DNA of 34,268 bases from an uncultured Bacteroidaceae bacterium (GCA_905235565.1 CAJOLR010000018.1:1-34268); one strand, 5' to 3'; counted from the first letter of the stretch, positions 16,028-24,205 are shown. Notes: generated by a model from the sequence alone, not told the origin. Numbers and translations: made by a program.

Positions 16028-18112
16028 ATGAGAAGGATTTTTTTATACGTAACCTGTATCACCCTTTTAACCGCATGCACTATGCAAAACAACCCTTTAT
16101 TGACAGATTCGACGCTGCCCTACGGCGCACCTCAGTTTGACAAGATCAAGCCGGAGCACTACCTCCCGGCATTCGAGCAGGCCTTCCGTGAGGGCAAGCA
16201 GGAGATAGACGCCATAGTCAACAACCCCGATGCACCCACGTTCAGCAACACCATCGAGGCCCTTGAGTTTGCCGGAAGCCGCGTCAACAGCATAGGCAGC
16301 ATATTCTACAACATACTTGAGGCCGATGCCTCTGATGAACTTCAGGAGATTGCCGAGAAGGTATCGCCCATGCAGACCGAGTACTCCATGTACATCAGCC
16401 TGAACGAGGGTCTCTTCAAGCGCATCAAGGCCGTCTATGACCAGCGCGCCGGCCTCAAGCTTGACCCCGACCAGAAGAAACTGCTGGAGGACACCTATAA
16501 ATCTTTTGAGCGCAACGGTGCCAACCTGAGCCCCGCAGACAAGCAGAAATACAGTGAGATAAGCGAGAAACTCTCCCTGCTCACCCTCCAGTTCCAGAAA
16601 AACCAGCTCTCATCCACCAACAGTTTCCAGATGGTGCTGACCGATGAGAAAGACCTGGCCGGACTGCCCGGTTACATACGCGAAATGGCCGCACAGGCTG
16701 CCCGTGACAAGGGAGTTGAAGGCTGGCTGTTTGACCTCTCGGCCCCAAGCTACGGCGGATTCATAAAGTTCAGCGACCGCCGTGACCTTAGGGAAAAGAT
16801 ATACCGCGCCTACAACCGCCGCGCATTCGGCGATGAGTGGGACAACTGTGAGACCATCCGCCAGATAGTTGACCTGCGCTATCAGAAAGCCGCCCTGCTG
16901 GGTTATAAGAACTTTGCCGATTACCAGACAGAGCTCCGCATGGTCAAGAACGGCGATGCAGTCTGGGAATTCATAGAGAAGCTCCGTGCCCCTGCCCTGC
17001 CCAAGGCTAAGGAAGAGGTTGCACAGCTCAACAGGTTCGCCCGCTCCATCGGCTTTGAAGGCGATGAGATACGCCCGTGGGATTTCAGCTACTATGCCGA
17101 AAAGCAGCGCGTGGCCAGGTACAACCTGACCGATGAGGAGCTCAAGCCCTATTTCCGTCTTGAGGACTGCATCGACGCCATATTCAGTCTGGCCAACACC
17201 CTGTATGGAATTACGCTTAAGCCTATCGATGTGCCCGTTTATCATCCCGACGTAAAAGTATATGAGGTTCGTGATGCCGACGGCTCGTTCCTGGCCCTTT
17301 TCTATGCCGATTTCTTCCCGCGTGCCACCAAGCGCAGCGGTGCCTGGATGACATCGTTCCGTGACCTTAAGATACAGGACGGAGTTGAGGAGCGCCCCTT
17401 CATCAGCCTGGTGACCAACTTCACCAAACCTACCGCCGATACCCCCAGTCTTATCACGCACGATGAGTTCACCACCATGCTCCATGAGTTCGGCCACTCC
17501 CTGCACGGAATGCTTGCCAAGGGTCGCTATCCCTCCATGACCGGCACCAGCGTAGATCATGACTTTGTGGAACTTCCCAGCCAGATAATGGAGAATTGGG
17601 CATATGAGAAGGAGTATCTGACCACCTTCGCCAAGCACTACAAGACTGGCCAGCCCCTTCCGGATGAGCTGATTGCCAGGATAAAGACCTCCAAGAACTA
17701 CTTGAGCGCCTATTATCATATGCGTCAGCTGCAGTTCGGCATACTGGATATGAACTATCACACCCGTACCGCTCCAATCCAGGGGGATATCATAAAGTTT
17801 GAGAAACAGGCGCTCCTCTCTACCGATGTACTGACATCCGTTCCCGAGTGCATCATCTCGACATCGTTCAGCCACATATTCAGCGGAGGCTATGCCGCAG
17901 GCTACTACTCATACAAATGGGCCGAAGTCCTGGCCGCCGACGGTTACAGCCTCTTTGAGGAGAAGGGAATCTTTGACAAGCAGACCGCCGGCAAGTTCCG
18001 CCACCTGCTGGAGCAAGGCGGAAGTGTTGAGGCTGCACAGCTGTACCGCGAGTTCCGCGGGCATGACCCACAACCTGAAGCACTGCTCAGGCAGTTGGAG
18101 ATCATAGAATAA
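16028..18112 (+). CDS. M3 family peptidyl-dipeptidase (Dcp-like) lipoprotein
   Basis: A 694-residue zinc oligopeptidase of the M3A family, close in length to Dcp (about 680). The zinc motif HEFGHSLHG starts at H486, with E487 catalytic and H490 as second ligand, and the third ligand Glu lies in the downstream helix (ELPSQIMENWAYE). A lipoprotein signal with LLTAC (C17) places it at the periplasmic face or outer membrane. It would trim peptides by removing C-terminal dipeptides. It is monocistronic, ending in a clear hairpin terminator. Confidence 0.93.
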   Translation: MRRIFLYVTCITLLTACTMQNNPLLTDSTLPYGAPQFDKIKPEHYLPAFEQAFREGKQEIDAIVNNPDAPTFSNTIEALEFAGSRVNSIGSIFYNILEADASDELQEIAEKVSPMQTEYSMYISLNEGLFKRIKAVYDQRAGLKLDPDQKKLLEDTYKSFERNGANLSPADKQKYSEISEKLSLLTLQFQKNQLSSTNSFQMVLTDEKDLAGLPGYIREMAAQAARDKGVEGWLFDLSAPSYGGFIKFSDRRDLREKIYRAYNRRAFGDEWDNCETIRQIVDLRYQKAALLGYKNFADYQTELRMVKNGDAVWEFIEKLRAPALPKAKEEVAQLNRFARSIGFEGDEIRPWDFSYYAEKQRVARYNLTDEELKPYFRLEDCIDAIFSLANTLYGITLKPIDVPVYHPDVKVYEVRDADGSFLALFYADFFPRATKRSGAWMTSFRDLKIQDGVEERPFISLVTNFTKPTADTPSLITHDEFTTMLHEFGHSLHGMLAKGRYPSMTGTSVDHDFVELPSQIMENWAYEKEYLTTFAKHYKTGQPLPDELIARIKTSKNYLSAYYHMRQLQFGILDMNYHTRTAPIQGDIIKFEKQALLSTDVLTSVPECIISTSFSHIFSGGYAAGYYSYKWAEVLAADGYSLFEEKGIFDKQTAGKFRHLLEQGGSVEAAQLYREFRGHDPQPEALLRQLEIIE

Positions 18113-18116
18113 AGAA

Positions 18117-18146
18117 ATGGACCGGTTTTGCCGGTCCATCTCTTTT
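18117..18146. terminator. Rho-independent terminator after the M3 peptidase gene
   Basis: A 9-bp perfect stem ATGGACCGG/CCGGTCCAT with a TTTTG loop is followed by a CTCTTTTATT tract, 4 nt after the peptidase stop codon and 16 nt before the end of the converging Gly-rich gene. Confidence 0.8.
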
Positions 18147-18161
18147 ATTATTAGACGTTGT

Positions 18162-19178
18162 TTAGAAGCCGCCGCCAAAGCCGCCGCCTCCACCGAAGCC
18201 GCCTCCGCCGCCGAATCCACCGGCACCGCCGCCGAATCCACCGGCACCACCGCCGAAGTCTCCGCCTCCGCCGAAGCCGCCGCCACCGAAGTTGCCGCCA
18301 CCGAAGTTACCCATCTGCCTCTCCTCTACCTTATAGTCCTTGGGGAGTTCAAACAGGGACTGGTCAACACTGGTCTCCTCGAGCTTCTCAATGGTCTGAC
18401 CCATCGTTCCCCAATCGGAAACAGTCTCAGACTTCATAGTCAGGTTCTTGTATATCCACAGAGTCTGCTCGGTAGAATAGCCCTGGTTGCTGGTAGTTAC
18501 AGAGTATTTCTTGCACATCACGCCTGCTACTTCCTCCTCGCCAAGCTCCTTGATCTTATTCTTCTTGATGGTCTTGGCATCAAGGTTCTCCCAGTCAAAC
18601 ATCGGAGTGGTCTGAGCGCCCATGCCGCCCATCATGCCACCGCCGAATCCGCCCATGCCACGGCCACCGCCGCCGGCCTGACCACCGCCACGACGTCCGC
18701 CGAATGACGGCATCTTGGTAGCGCTCTTCTCGGCATCGTTGATCTGGTAGTTGTCCTCACCTATGGTAAGTGAACGGGTTGTGCCGGCCTCACCGCGTGT
18801 TGTCACGGTTACGGTCTTCTTACCGTAATCATCAAAATATATCTTGGTAACCATCTGGCTGGGGTCAAAGTTCATCTGACGCTCGCCACGCTGGCCACCC
18901 TGACCGCCACGGCCCTGAGTAGTACCCTGCGGACGCTGACCGCCACCGAACTGGCCGCCGCCCATGCCCATACCGGCACCGCCGCCAAATCCTGCGCCAC
19001 CGCCGAAACCTCCGGCACCGCCGCCGAACTGACCCATATTGTTGGCCATTGTTATAACACCCGATTTGATTCCAAGAACCGGCTCTGCAACTGCTTTCTT
19101 GTCCTTCTTAGCTGCATTGACCGAAAGGCTAACTGCCGCAAGCATCATAGCGGCAACCATAAGTTTTCTCATTTGCAT
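18162..19178 (-). CDS. Secreted Gly/Phe-rich protein with a DUF4412-like core
   Basis: A 338-residue exported protein (signal peptide about 1-22). Three Gly-rich blocks with regular Phe, Met, Gln or Arg punctuation lie at 49-100, 159-188 and 290-338; the last is almost pure GGFGGG repeat to the final residue. Between them is an ordinary beta-rich core: KIYFDDYGKKTVTV (112-125), then NKIKELGEEEVAGVMCKKYSV (207-227) and TLWIYKNLTMKSE (239-251). This core resembles the DUF4412/GLPGLI-like proteins of Bacteroidetes. The first block falls between the first strand (SGVITM) and the KIYFDDYG strand, so low-complexity sequence splits the domain. The DUF3108 gene lies 66 nt upstream on the same strand. 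The start may be either of two ATGs two codons apart. The function is unknown; a surface or matrix role is a guess. Confidence 0.75.
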   Translation of the reverse strand: MQMRKLMVAAMMLAAVSLSVNAAKKDKKAVAEPVLGIKSGVITMANNMGQFGGGAGGFGGGAGFGGGAGMGMGGGQFGGGQRPQGTTQGRGGQGGQRGERQMNFDPSQMVTKIYFDDYGKKTVTVTTRGEAGTTRSLTIGEDNYQINDAEKSATKMPSFGGRRGGGQAGGGGRGMGGFGGGMMGGMGAQTTPMFDWENLDAKTIKKNKIKELGEEEVAGVMCKKYSVTTSNQGYSTEQTLWIYKNLTMKSETVSDWGTMGQTIEKLEETSVDQSLFELPKDYKVEERQMGNFGGGNFGGGGFGGGGDFGGGAGGFGGGAGGFGGGGGFGGGGGFGGGF

Positions 19179-19244
19179 TTTAGTATTTAAGGTTTATACT
19201 TTGATTCTTTCTACTTATATAAGGTTTAATGTCGGAAGTTAAAA

Positions 19245-19997
19245 TCATTCAATCAGCTTCGCCCTGGCCGACCCCACCTTGAACTTGATGTCCATCAGAA
19301 CAATCTTGCGCGCGTTGTCATCGGTCACATATATGGTCAGGATATCCTTGAATTTGGTCTTACCTTTCTCCATATAAGGCTCTACCAGCTGGAATACCAG
19401 GCAGTTATACTTCTTGCCCGACAGCTTGACCGTCTCCTTGCCCTGATAGATCAGGCACTCGTCATGAATCTCGGCCGCATCCACCAGACGGAAATCTATG
19501 TGCTTTCCCTCCTTCAGGCCCGATGTATTCATCGACTTGGCATATCCCGTCACGCTCACCATATCATATACCGCCACATTGCTGCTCTCGGTACGCTCCT
19601 TAACGCGTCCGCTCTTATAGTTCTTGCGCATCCGGGCATTGCAGGTGCCGTCCTGACCGTACGTGAACCGGGCAAACTCCTCATATCTGTCATCGCCCTC
19701 AAAGCAGTGCTTGCGGAAATATACCGGACGCACATTCTCCGCATCCAGATATGTGGTCAGCGTATCGTTCATGCTGAAAATCTTCTCGGCGGCACTTGTA
19801 GTCTTGGCTACAAGGTCCATCCTGACCACCTTCTGCCCCTCAAAAGTGGTGTTGCGCGTAATGAAACTGGCCTCGCCGGCCTTAAGCGGTCCGATGTACA
19901 GCGCATACTTGAGCGTCTGGTCCTTCCAAGTCTGCTGACACAGCGCCATCCCGCTCACCATAAGCATCAAAGCCACAATAGTAACCCACCTTTTCAT
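19245..19997 (-). CDS. Exported DUF3108 protein
   Basis: A 250-residue exported protein with a signal peptide (about 1-20, cleavage near ALC|QQ). The motif set KYALYIGPLKAGEASF near the start, TYLDAENVRPVYFRKH in the middle and ILTIYVTDDNARKIVLMDIK near the end fits the DUF3108 family, predicted beta-barrel-like periplasmic proteins of unknown role. Length and ends look complete. It is upstream of the Gly/Phe-rich gene on the same strand and may be co-transcribed with it. Its promoter region abuts a palindromic repeat at 20042-20083. Confidence 0.82.
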   Translation of the reverse strand: MKRWVTIVALMLMVSGMALCQQTWKDQTLKYALYIGPLKAGEASFITRNTTFEGQKVVRMDLVAKTTSAAEKIFSMNDTLTTYLDAENVRPVYFRKHCFEGDDRYEEFARFTYGQDGTCNARMRKNYKSGRVKERTESSNVAVYDMVSVTGYAKSMNTSGLKEGKHIDFRLVDAAEIHDECLIYQGKETVKLSGKKYNCLVFQLVEPYMEKGKTKFKDILTIYVTDDNARKIVLMDIKFKVGSARAKLIE

Positions 19998-20034
19998 ACT
20001 AATCCTTTTTTATATTAAGATTCATTTTCTCCTG

Positions 20035-20042
20035 CAAAGTTA
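20035..20042 (-). promoter_or_regulatory. -7 promoter box (TAACTTTG) for the DUF3108 gene
   Basis: On the minus strand TAACTTTG matches TAnnTTTG 37 nt before the ATG. Its upstream edge touches the palindromic repeat at 20042-20083. No TTG sits at 19-21 nt, so the repeat does not provide a normal -33 in this direction. Confidence 0.5.
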
Positions 20043-20083
20043 AAAATGATACAATTGGGGGCAGCCCCCTTTTGTACTATTTT
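20042..20083 (+). repeat. Dispersed palindromic element, copy R1
   Basis: A 42-bp imperfect palindrome: left arm AAAAATGATACAATTGGGGG, right arm CCCCCTTTTGTACTATTTT. It is a hybrid copy with a GTATCA-type left arm and a GTACT-type right arm. It lies between the divergent DUF3108 and aminopeptidase genes, and its right arm supplies the -33 TTTG of the aminopeptidase promoter. Confidence 0.9.
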
Positions 20084-20102
20084 GATTAAAATCGTATCTT
20101 TG
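20071..20102 (+). promoter_or_regulatory. Promoter of the aminopeptidase gene, -33 inside repeat R1
   Basis: TTTG at 20071-20074 and TATCTTTG at 20095-20102 are separated by exactly 20 nt, matching Bacteroidetes sigma-70-type promoters. The -33 box is part of palindromic repeat R1. The ATG follows about 25 nt after the -7 box. Confidence 0.75.
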
Positions 20103-20127
20103 AGACAAATTACTAATTCTATTAACT

Positions 20128-21519
20128 ATGCTTTTTGACGCTAAGACATACGCCAGCCGCAGAGCTGAACTGAGAGATAAGGTCAGCAGCGGCCTGATTA
20201 TCCTTCTGGGCAACAACAACGCCCCGTGTAACTACCCAGCCAACGGCTACACATTCCGCCAGGACAGTTCTTTCCTTTATTTCACAGGCCAGGATCGCGA
20301 TGCTCTGGCTCTCGTGATTGATGCCGACAGCGGTCAGGAGTGGCTTCTGGGCGATGACATTGATATTGAAGACATTATCTGGACCGGATTCGTTCCGTCG
20401 GTGGCCGATCTGGCCGCGGAGTGCGGTATCTCAAACAGCGCTCCGTTCTCTAAGTTGGCAGATATGGTGGCCGATGCCCGCAAAGCAGGCCGCAAGGTGC
20501 ATTTCCTGCCGCCCTACCGCCACGACCACATGATCCTGTTGTCCGATATGCTGGGCATCCATCCTCTTAAGACCCGCGATGCTGCATCGGTCCCTCTTAT
20601 TAAAGCTGTGGTGAGCATGCGCTCCATCAAGTCCGATGCCGAGATTGCCGAGATTGAGCGCGCCATGGCTATAGGCTACCAGATGCATACCGCTGCTATG
20701 AAATACTGCAAACCGGGCGTGACCGAGAAGTCCATCGGTGGCATAATGGAGGGAATAGCACACACCTACGGAGCCAAGGTATCGTTCAACAGCATTGTAT
20801 CCATGCACGGCGAGATTTTCCACGGAGACCCGTCGCTCAAGCAGCTTGAACCAGGCCGCCTGCTGCTGGTTGATGCCGGTGCCGAGACTGTGAACAACTA
20901 CTGCAGCGACAACACCCGCACCATGCCCATCAGCGGCAAATTCACACAGAAACAGCGCGATATCTACTCAATCGTGGAGGCCTGCCACGACCTTGTGATA
21001 GAGAAAGCCCGCCCCGACTACAAATGGATGGATATGCACCTGGACGTATGCCGCCTCATGACAGACCGCCTCAAGGACCTTGGCCTGATGAAGGGCAACA
21101 CCGATGATGCCGTAGCTGCCGGAGCGCACGCCATGTTCCTGCAGCACGGTCTGGGCCACATGATGGGTATGGACGTGCACGATATGGAGGGCCTGGGCCA
21201 GATCTACGTCGGTTTTGACGATGAAGTAAGGCCTTCTACGCAATTCGGCACCAACTGCCTGCGCTGCGGCCGCCGCCTCCAACCCGGTTTCGTAATGACC
21301 GATGAGCCCGGCATCTACTTCATCCCCGCCCTGATCGACAAATGGAAGGCCGAAAAGATGCACACCGACTTCCTGAACTACGACAAAATCGAGCAGTACC
21401 GCGACTTTGGCGGCATCCGCCTGGAGGACGACATCCTGATCACCCCTATCGGCTGCCGAGTGCTTGGTGCCGACATCATCCCCTACCATCCGGATGATGT
21501 GGAGGCATTCATGAGCTGA
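20128..21519 (+). CDS. M24B Xaa-Pro aminopeptidase (PepP-like)
   Basis: A 463-residue cytoplasmic metallopeptidase that removes N-terminal residues preceding proline. An N-terminal creatinase-like domain (about 1-165) precedes the pita-bread catalytic domain. The dinuclear metal ligands are visible: D249 (LLLVDAGAE), D261 (YCSDNTRT), H344 (QHGLGHMMG), E393 (TDEPGIYF) and the Glu of GGIRLEDD near the end. The length fits the PepP group. The gene is transcribed alone from a promoter whose -33 half lies in a dispersed repeat, and it ends facing the feo operon. Confidence 0.93.
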   Translation: MLFDAKTYASRRAELRDKVSSGLIILLGNNNAPCNYPANGYTFRQDSSFLYFTGQDRDALALVIDADSGQEWLLGDDIDIEDIIWTGFVPSVADLAAECGISNSAPFSKLADMVADARKAGRKVHFLPPYRHDHMILLSDMLGIHPLKTRDAASVPLIKAVVSMRSIKSDAEIAEIERAMAIGYQMHTAAMKYCKPGVTEKSIGGIMEGIAHTYGAKVSFNSIVSMHGEIFHGDPSLKQLEPGRLLLVDAGAETVNNYCSDNTRTMPISGKFTQKQRDIYSIVEACHDLVIEKARPDYKWMDMHLDVCRLMTDRLKDLGLMKGNTDDAVAAGAHAMFLQHGLGHMMGMDVHDMEGLGQIYVGFDDEVRPSTQFGTNCLRCGRRLQPGFVMTDEPGIYFIPALIDKWKAEKMHTDFLNYDKIEQYRDFGGIRLEDDILITPIGCRVLGADIIPYHPDDVEAFMS

Positions 21520-21576
21520 AGTCTGCAGGTTTTAATCCCCGAACTTTTTGGGGGTATTGACGTCAAAACTACGGCC

Positions 21577-21723
21577 TTAAAGTTTTCCTTCTTTTTTGCA
21601 GAATCCGGAAACAGGACAACCGCAGCAGGAGCAGCCTTTGCGGCGGTTACGATGGATGCTGAATAACGCTGCTAATGCCAGTAGCGCTATTATTATGATT
21701 GCGATTATTGTGGAAGCGTTCAT
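21577..21723 (-). CDS. FeoB-associated Cys-rich membrane protein
   Basis: A 48-residue protein starting at the ATG whose first bases overlap the FeoAB stop (ATGA, 21723-21720). A longer frame with an upstream start exists but would lie inside feoB. One N-terminal membrane helix (about residues 5-22, IIAIIIIALLALAALF) is followed by a basic turn (HRNRRKG) and a Cys cluster (CSCCGCPVSGFC), five cysteines within twelve residues. This is the layout of the small proteins regularly encoded after feoB, thought to assist Fe(II) transport much like FeoC. The cluster may bind iron; that is inferred. Confidence 0.85.
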   Translation of the reverse strand: MNASTIIAIIIIALLALAALFSIHRNRRKGCSCCGCPVSGFCKKEGKL

Positions 21724-24080
21724 AGTACGGCCGATGCAATTAAGTAGCCAAGCCAGGCAACCACCCAGGCAATTGCGCACTGGAATATTACAACGTATAT
21801 GGCCCAGCGGTCACCAAGCTCGCGGCGGATGCTGCTCACTGCGGCCACGCAAGGTGTATAGAGCAGGCTGAAAAGCAGCATCGGAACAGCAGTCACAACG
21901 GTCAGCGACCCGGTCACGCCCAGCACCTCCATTGTGGCAACCACGCTCTCCTTGGCCAGGAATCCGCTCACAAATGATGTCACGATGCGCCAGTCGCCCA
22001 GACCCAGCGGGCGGAACAGCGGCTCCAGCACACCGGCCACCCAGGCCATCATGGAGCCCTCGCCGTCCTGGACCATGTTGAACCGGAAATCAAACGTCTG
22101 CAGCAACCATATCACAATGGTGGCCACAAAGATTACCGTGAACGCACGCTGGCAGAAATCCTTGGTCTTGTCCCAGAGCAGATGGCTCACATTCTTGAGT
22201 CCAGGCATGCGGTAATTGGGCAGCTCCATCACAAACGGCGCAGCCACGTAATTCTTGTGGAACAACTTGGTAATCAGCGCCACAAGTATGCCCACAAGTA
22301 TTGAGAGCAGGTACAGTCCGGCCAGAATCAGGCCGCCCTTACCCGGGAAGAACGCATTGGTAAAGAATCCGTAAATGGGAATCTTGGCGCTGCAGCTCAT
22401 GAACGGAGTGAGCAGGATTGTCAGCTTTCGGTCACGGGCCGATGGCAACGTCCTGGTGGCCATCACAGCCGGCACGGAACAGCCAAAACCGATGAGCAGA
22501 GGCACTATGGAACGTCCCGAAAGACCTAACTTACGCAGCAGCTTATCGGTCACAAAAGCTATGCGGGCCATGTAGCCGCTGTCCTCAATCAGACTCAGGA
22601 AGAAGAACAGGATTATAATAATAGGTACAAAGCTCAGCACGCTGCCAACGCCGCCGAAAATGCCGTCCTCAACAAGCGATACTATTGCGGGGCTGACATC
22701 GGCCCGCTCCAAACCGGCCACACAAATGCCTGCCAGCCACTGGATTCCCTGATCCAGCCAGTCCTGCAACGGAGCGCCCAGCACATCTATTGACAGCCAG
22801 ATTACCAGGCACATAACAACCAGGAAAATAGGGATTGCGGTCCATCGGCCGGTCAGAATGCGGTCAATGCGGCGGCTCCTGACATACTCCCTGCTCTTCT
22901 GCGGCTTGACCACCGTCTGTGAGCACAGGCGCTCAATGAACGAGAAGCGCATATCGGCAATGGCGGCTACGCGGTCCATGCCACGCTCCTCCTCCATCTG
23001 CAGGATTATGTGCTCCATCATCTCCTTCTCGTTCTGAGTAAGTCCCAGAGCCTCCAGGACGGTATCATCGCCCTCCACCAGCTTGCCTGCCGCGAACCGG
23101 CCCGGAATGCCGGCGCGCTCGGTATGGTCCTCAACCAGAGGCATTATGCTGTGCAGGCAGCGGTGAACAGCGCCGCCGTGATCATCCTTGGTGCAGAAAT
23201 CGGTACGTGCCGGAACCTCCTGATACTCTGCCACATGAATAGCATGCTCCACCAGTTCCTGAATACCCTCGCCCTTGGCGGCCGATATCGGTATCACCGG
23301 AATGCCCAGGATGCGCTCCATCTCATTGACGCGGACCGATCCGCCATTACCCGTCAACTCATCCATCATATTGAGAGCCAGCACCATAGGAACGCCCAGC
23401 TCCATCAGCTGAACCGTCAGATAGAGGTTGCGCTCAATGTTGGTGGCATCCACAATGTTGATGATGCAATTGGGCTTCTCATCCAGAATAAACCGTCTGG
23501 AAACCGTCTCCTCCTGAGTATAAGGAGACAGCGAATAAATGCCCGGAAGATCGGTTACAACCGTATTCGGGTGCCCCTTTATCCGTCCGTCCTTGCGGTC
23601 CACAGTCACGCCAGGGAAATTACCCACATGCTGATTGGACCCCGTAAGCTGATTGAACAAGGTAGTCTTGCCGCAGTTCTGCTGTCCGGCCAGCGCAAAC
23701 CTCAACGTGGTACCCTTAGGAAGAGCATTCTCATGCGTATGATCATGGTACTTTCCGGCCTCACCAAGTCCGGGATGCGAGTTATGCTCGTGTAGCGTCA
23801 GATTGTAACCGAAATCAGAGTCCGATATTGAAGCAGGCGGTGCAATTGGGGACTGTCCCCTTTTGTACATTTCTATCCGGGCAGCCTCCTCAAGGCGCAA
23901 AGAGAGTGTGTATCCGCGCACCAGCAGCTCCATCGGATCGCCCATCGGTGCAAACTTAAGCAGCTTCACCTCCACACCAGGCAGCAAACCCATATCCAGA
24001 AAGTGCTGACGCAAGGCGCCCTCACCTCCAACTGCCTTAACCACAGCACTCTCACCAATCTTCAGCTCACGTAAAGTCAT
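21720..24080 (-). CDS. feoB: FeoA-FeoB fusion ferrous iron transporter
   Basis: A 786-residue protein importing Fe(II) across the inner membrane. Residues 1-71 form a FeoA (SH3-like) domain. A linker (72-125) follows, then the FeoB GTPase domain with G1 GQQNCGKTT (132-140) and the DLPG motif (177-180), and a membrane domain with nucleoside-transporter-like gate repeats (SGRSIVPLLIGFGCSVPAVM and a later pair). FeoA-FeoB fusions are usual in Bacteroidetes. The linker is odd in two ways: residues 72-79 (YKRGQSPI) are encoded by a copy of the dispersed palindrome, and residues 97-116 contain six histidines (LHEHNSHP...KYHDHTHEN) that could bind metal. The small Cys-rich gene overlaps its stop. 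The promoter carries two strong dyads. Confidence 0.96.
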   Translation of the reverse strand: MTLRELKIGESAVVKAVGGEGALRQHFLDMGLLPGVEVKLLKFAPMGDPMELLVRGYTLSLRLEEAARIEMYKRGQSPIAPPASISDSDFGYNLTLHEHNSHPGLGEAGKYHDHTHENALPKGTTLRFALAGQQNCGKTTLFNQLTGSNQHVGNFPGVTVDRKDGRIKGHPNTVVTDLPGIYSLSPYTQEETVSRRFILDEKPNCIINIVDATNIERNLYLTVQLMELGVPMVLALNMMDELTGNGGSVRVNEMERILGIPVIPISAAKGEGIQELVEHAIHVAEYQEVPARTDFCTKDDHGGAVHRCLHSIMPLVEDHTERAGIPGRFAAGKLVEGDDTVLEALGLTQNEKEMMEHIILQMEEERGMDRVAAIADMRFSFIERLCSQTVVKPQKSREYVRSRRIDRILTGRWTAIPIFLVVMCLVIWLSIDVLGAPLQDWLDQGIQWLAGICVAGLERADVSPAIVSLVEDGIFGGVGSVLSFVPIIIILFFFLSLIEDSGYMARIAFVTDKLLRKLGLSGRSIVPLLIGFGCSVPAVMATRTLPSARDRKLTILLTPFMSCSAKIPIYGFFTNAFFPGKGGLILAGLYLLSILVGILVALITKLFHKNYVAAPFVMELPNYRMPGLKNVSHLLWDKTKDFCQRAFTVIFVATIVIWLLQTFDFRFNMVQDGEGSMMAWVAGVLEPLFRPLGLGDWRIVTSFVSGFLAKESVVATMEVLGVTGSLTVVTAVPMLLFSLLYTPCVAAVSSIRRELGDRWAIYVVIFQCAIAWVVAWLGYLIASAVL
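23843..23868 (+). repeat. Dispersed palindromic element, copy R2 (core, inside feoAB)
   Basis: The core CAATTGGGGACTGTCCCC followed by TTTTGTAC lies inside the FeoA-FeoB linker coding region. The outer arms are mostly lost. It stays open in the coding frame, giving YKRGQSPI. Confidence 0.85.
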
Positions 24081-24088
24081 TACCTCGC

Positions 24089-24108
24089 TAATTTTGCCTG
24101 CAAAATTA
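24089..24108. promoter_or_regulatory. Perfect 9-2-9 palindrome over the feoAB -7 box
   Basis: TAATTTTGCCTGCAAAATTA is a perfect palindrome around a CT centre. Each half contains TAATTTTG, so a -7 box can be read on both strands. The minus-strand copy (24108-24101) is correctly placed for feoAB. It could be an operator for an iron-responsive repressor; the regulator is unknown. Confidence 0.55.
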
Positions 24109-24131
24109 CTCCATTAAAATAACAGAGCCAA
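24101..24131 (-). promoter_or_regulatory. feoAB promoter
   Basis: On the minus strand, TTG (24131-24129) and TAATTTTG (24108-24101) are separated by 20 nt, as in Bacteroidetes promoters. The ATG follows 20 nt after the -7 box. Confidence 0.65.
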
Positions 24132-24154
24132 TACTCACAAGTGAGTAAAGGCTC
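24125..24154. promoter_or_regulatory. Symmetric 30-bp dyad over the feoAB -33 box (operator candidate)
   Basis: The site reads GAGCC-AA-TACTCAC-AA-GTGAGTA-AA-GGCTC: two perfect arm pairs (5 and 7 bp) with AA spacers at every junction. It overlaps the -33 TTG of the feoAB promoter. It does not look like a classic Fur box. As RNA or DNA it could also form a hairpin. Confidence 0.5.
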
Positions 24155-24169
24155 CAATTGCGTTGATTT

Positions 24170-24205
24170 AGTACAATTGGGGTCTGCCCCCTTTTGTATC
24201 ATTTT
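24170..24205 (+). repeat. Dispersed palindromic element, copy R3
   Basis: Left arm AGTACAATTGGGG, right arm CCCCCTTTTGTATCATTTT: a hybrid copy with GTACT-type left and GTATCA-type right arms. Its right edge runs into the stop codon of the guaA fragment (24204-24206). Confidence 0.88.

Noticed and set aside
16610-17875. 421-codon minus-strand open frame opposite the M3 peptidase gene
   Set aside because: The plus strand has the complete zinc peptidase motifs; the antisense frame has no family features or leader.
18165-18300. CCGCC-rich tandem repeat that might be a minisatellite or CRISPR-like array
   Set aside because: It is the coding sequence of the Gly/Phe-rich C-terminus, with no spacers or fixed repeat unit at the DNA level.
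21529-21572. CCCC...GGGGG hairpin between the aminopeptidase gene and the feo operon
   Set aside because: The stem is only four strong pairs with an uneven bulge and lacks a T-run, so it is not listed as a terminator.
21724-21780. Longer start for the small Cys-rich feo protein
   Set aside because: It would lie within feoB coding sequence, whereas the ATGA overlap at 21720-21723 gives the usual small-partner layout and length.
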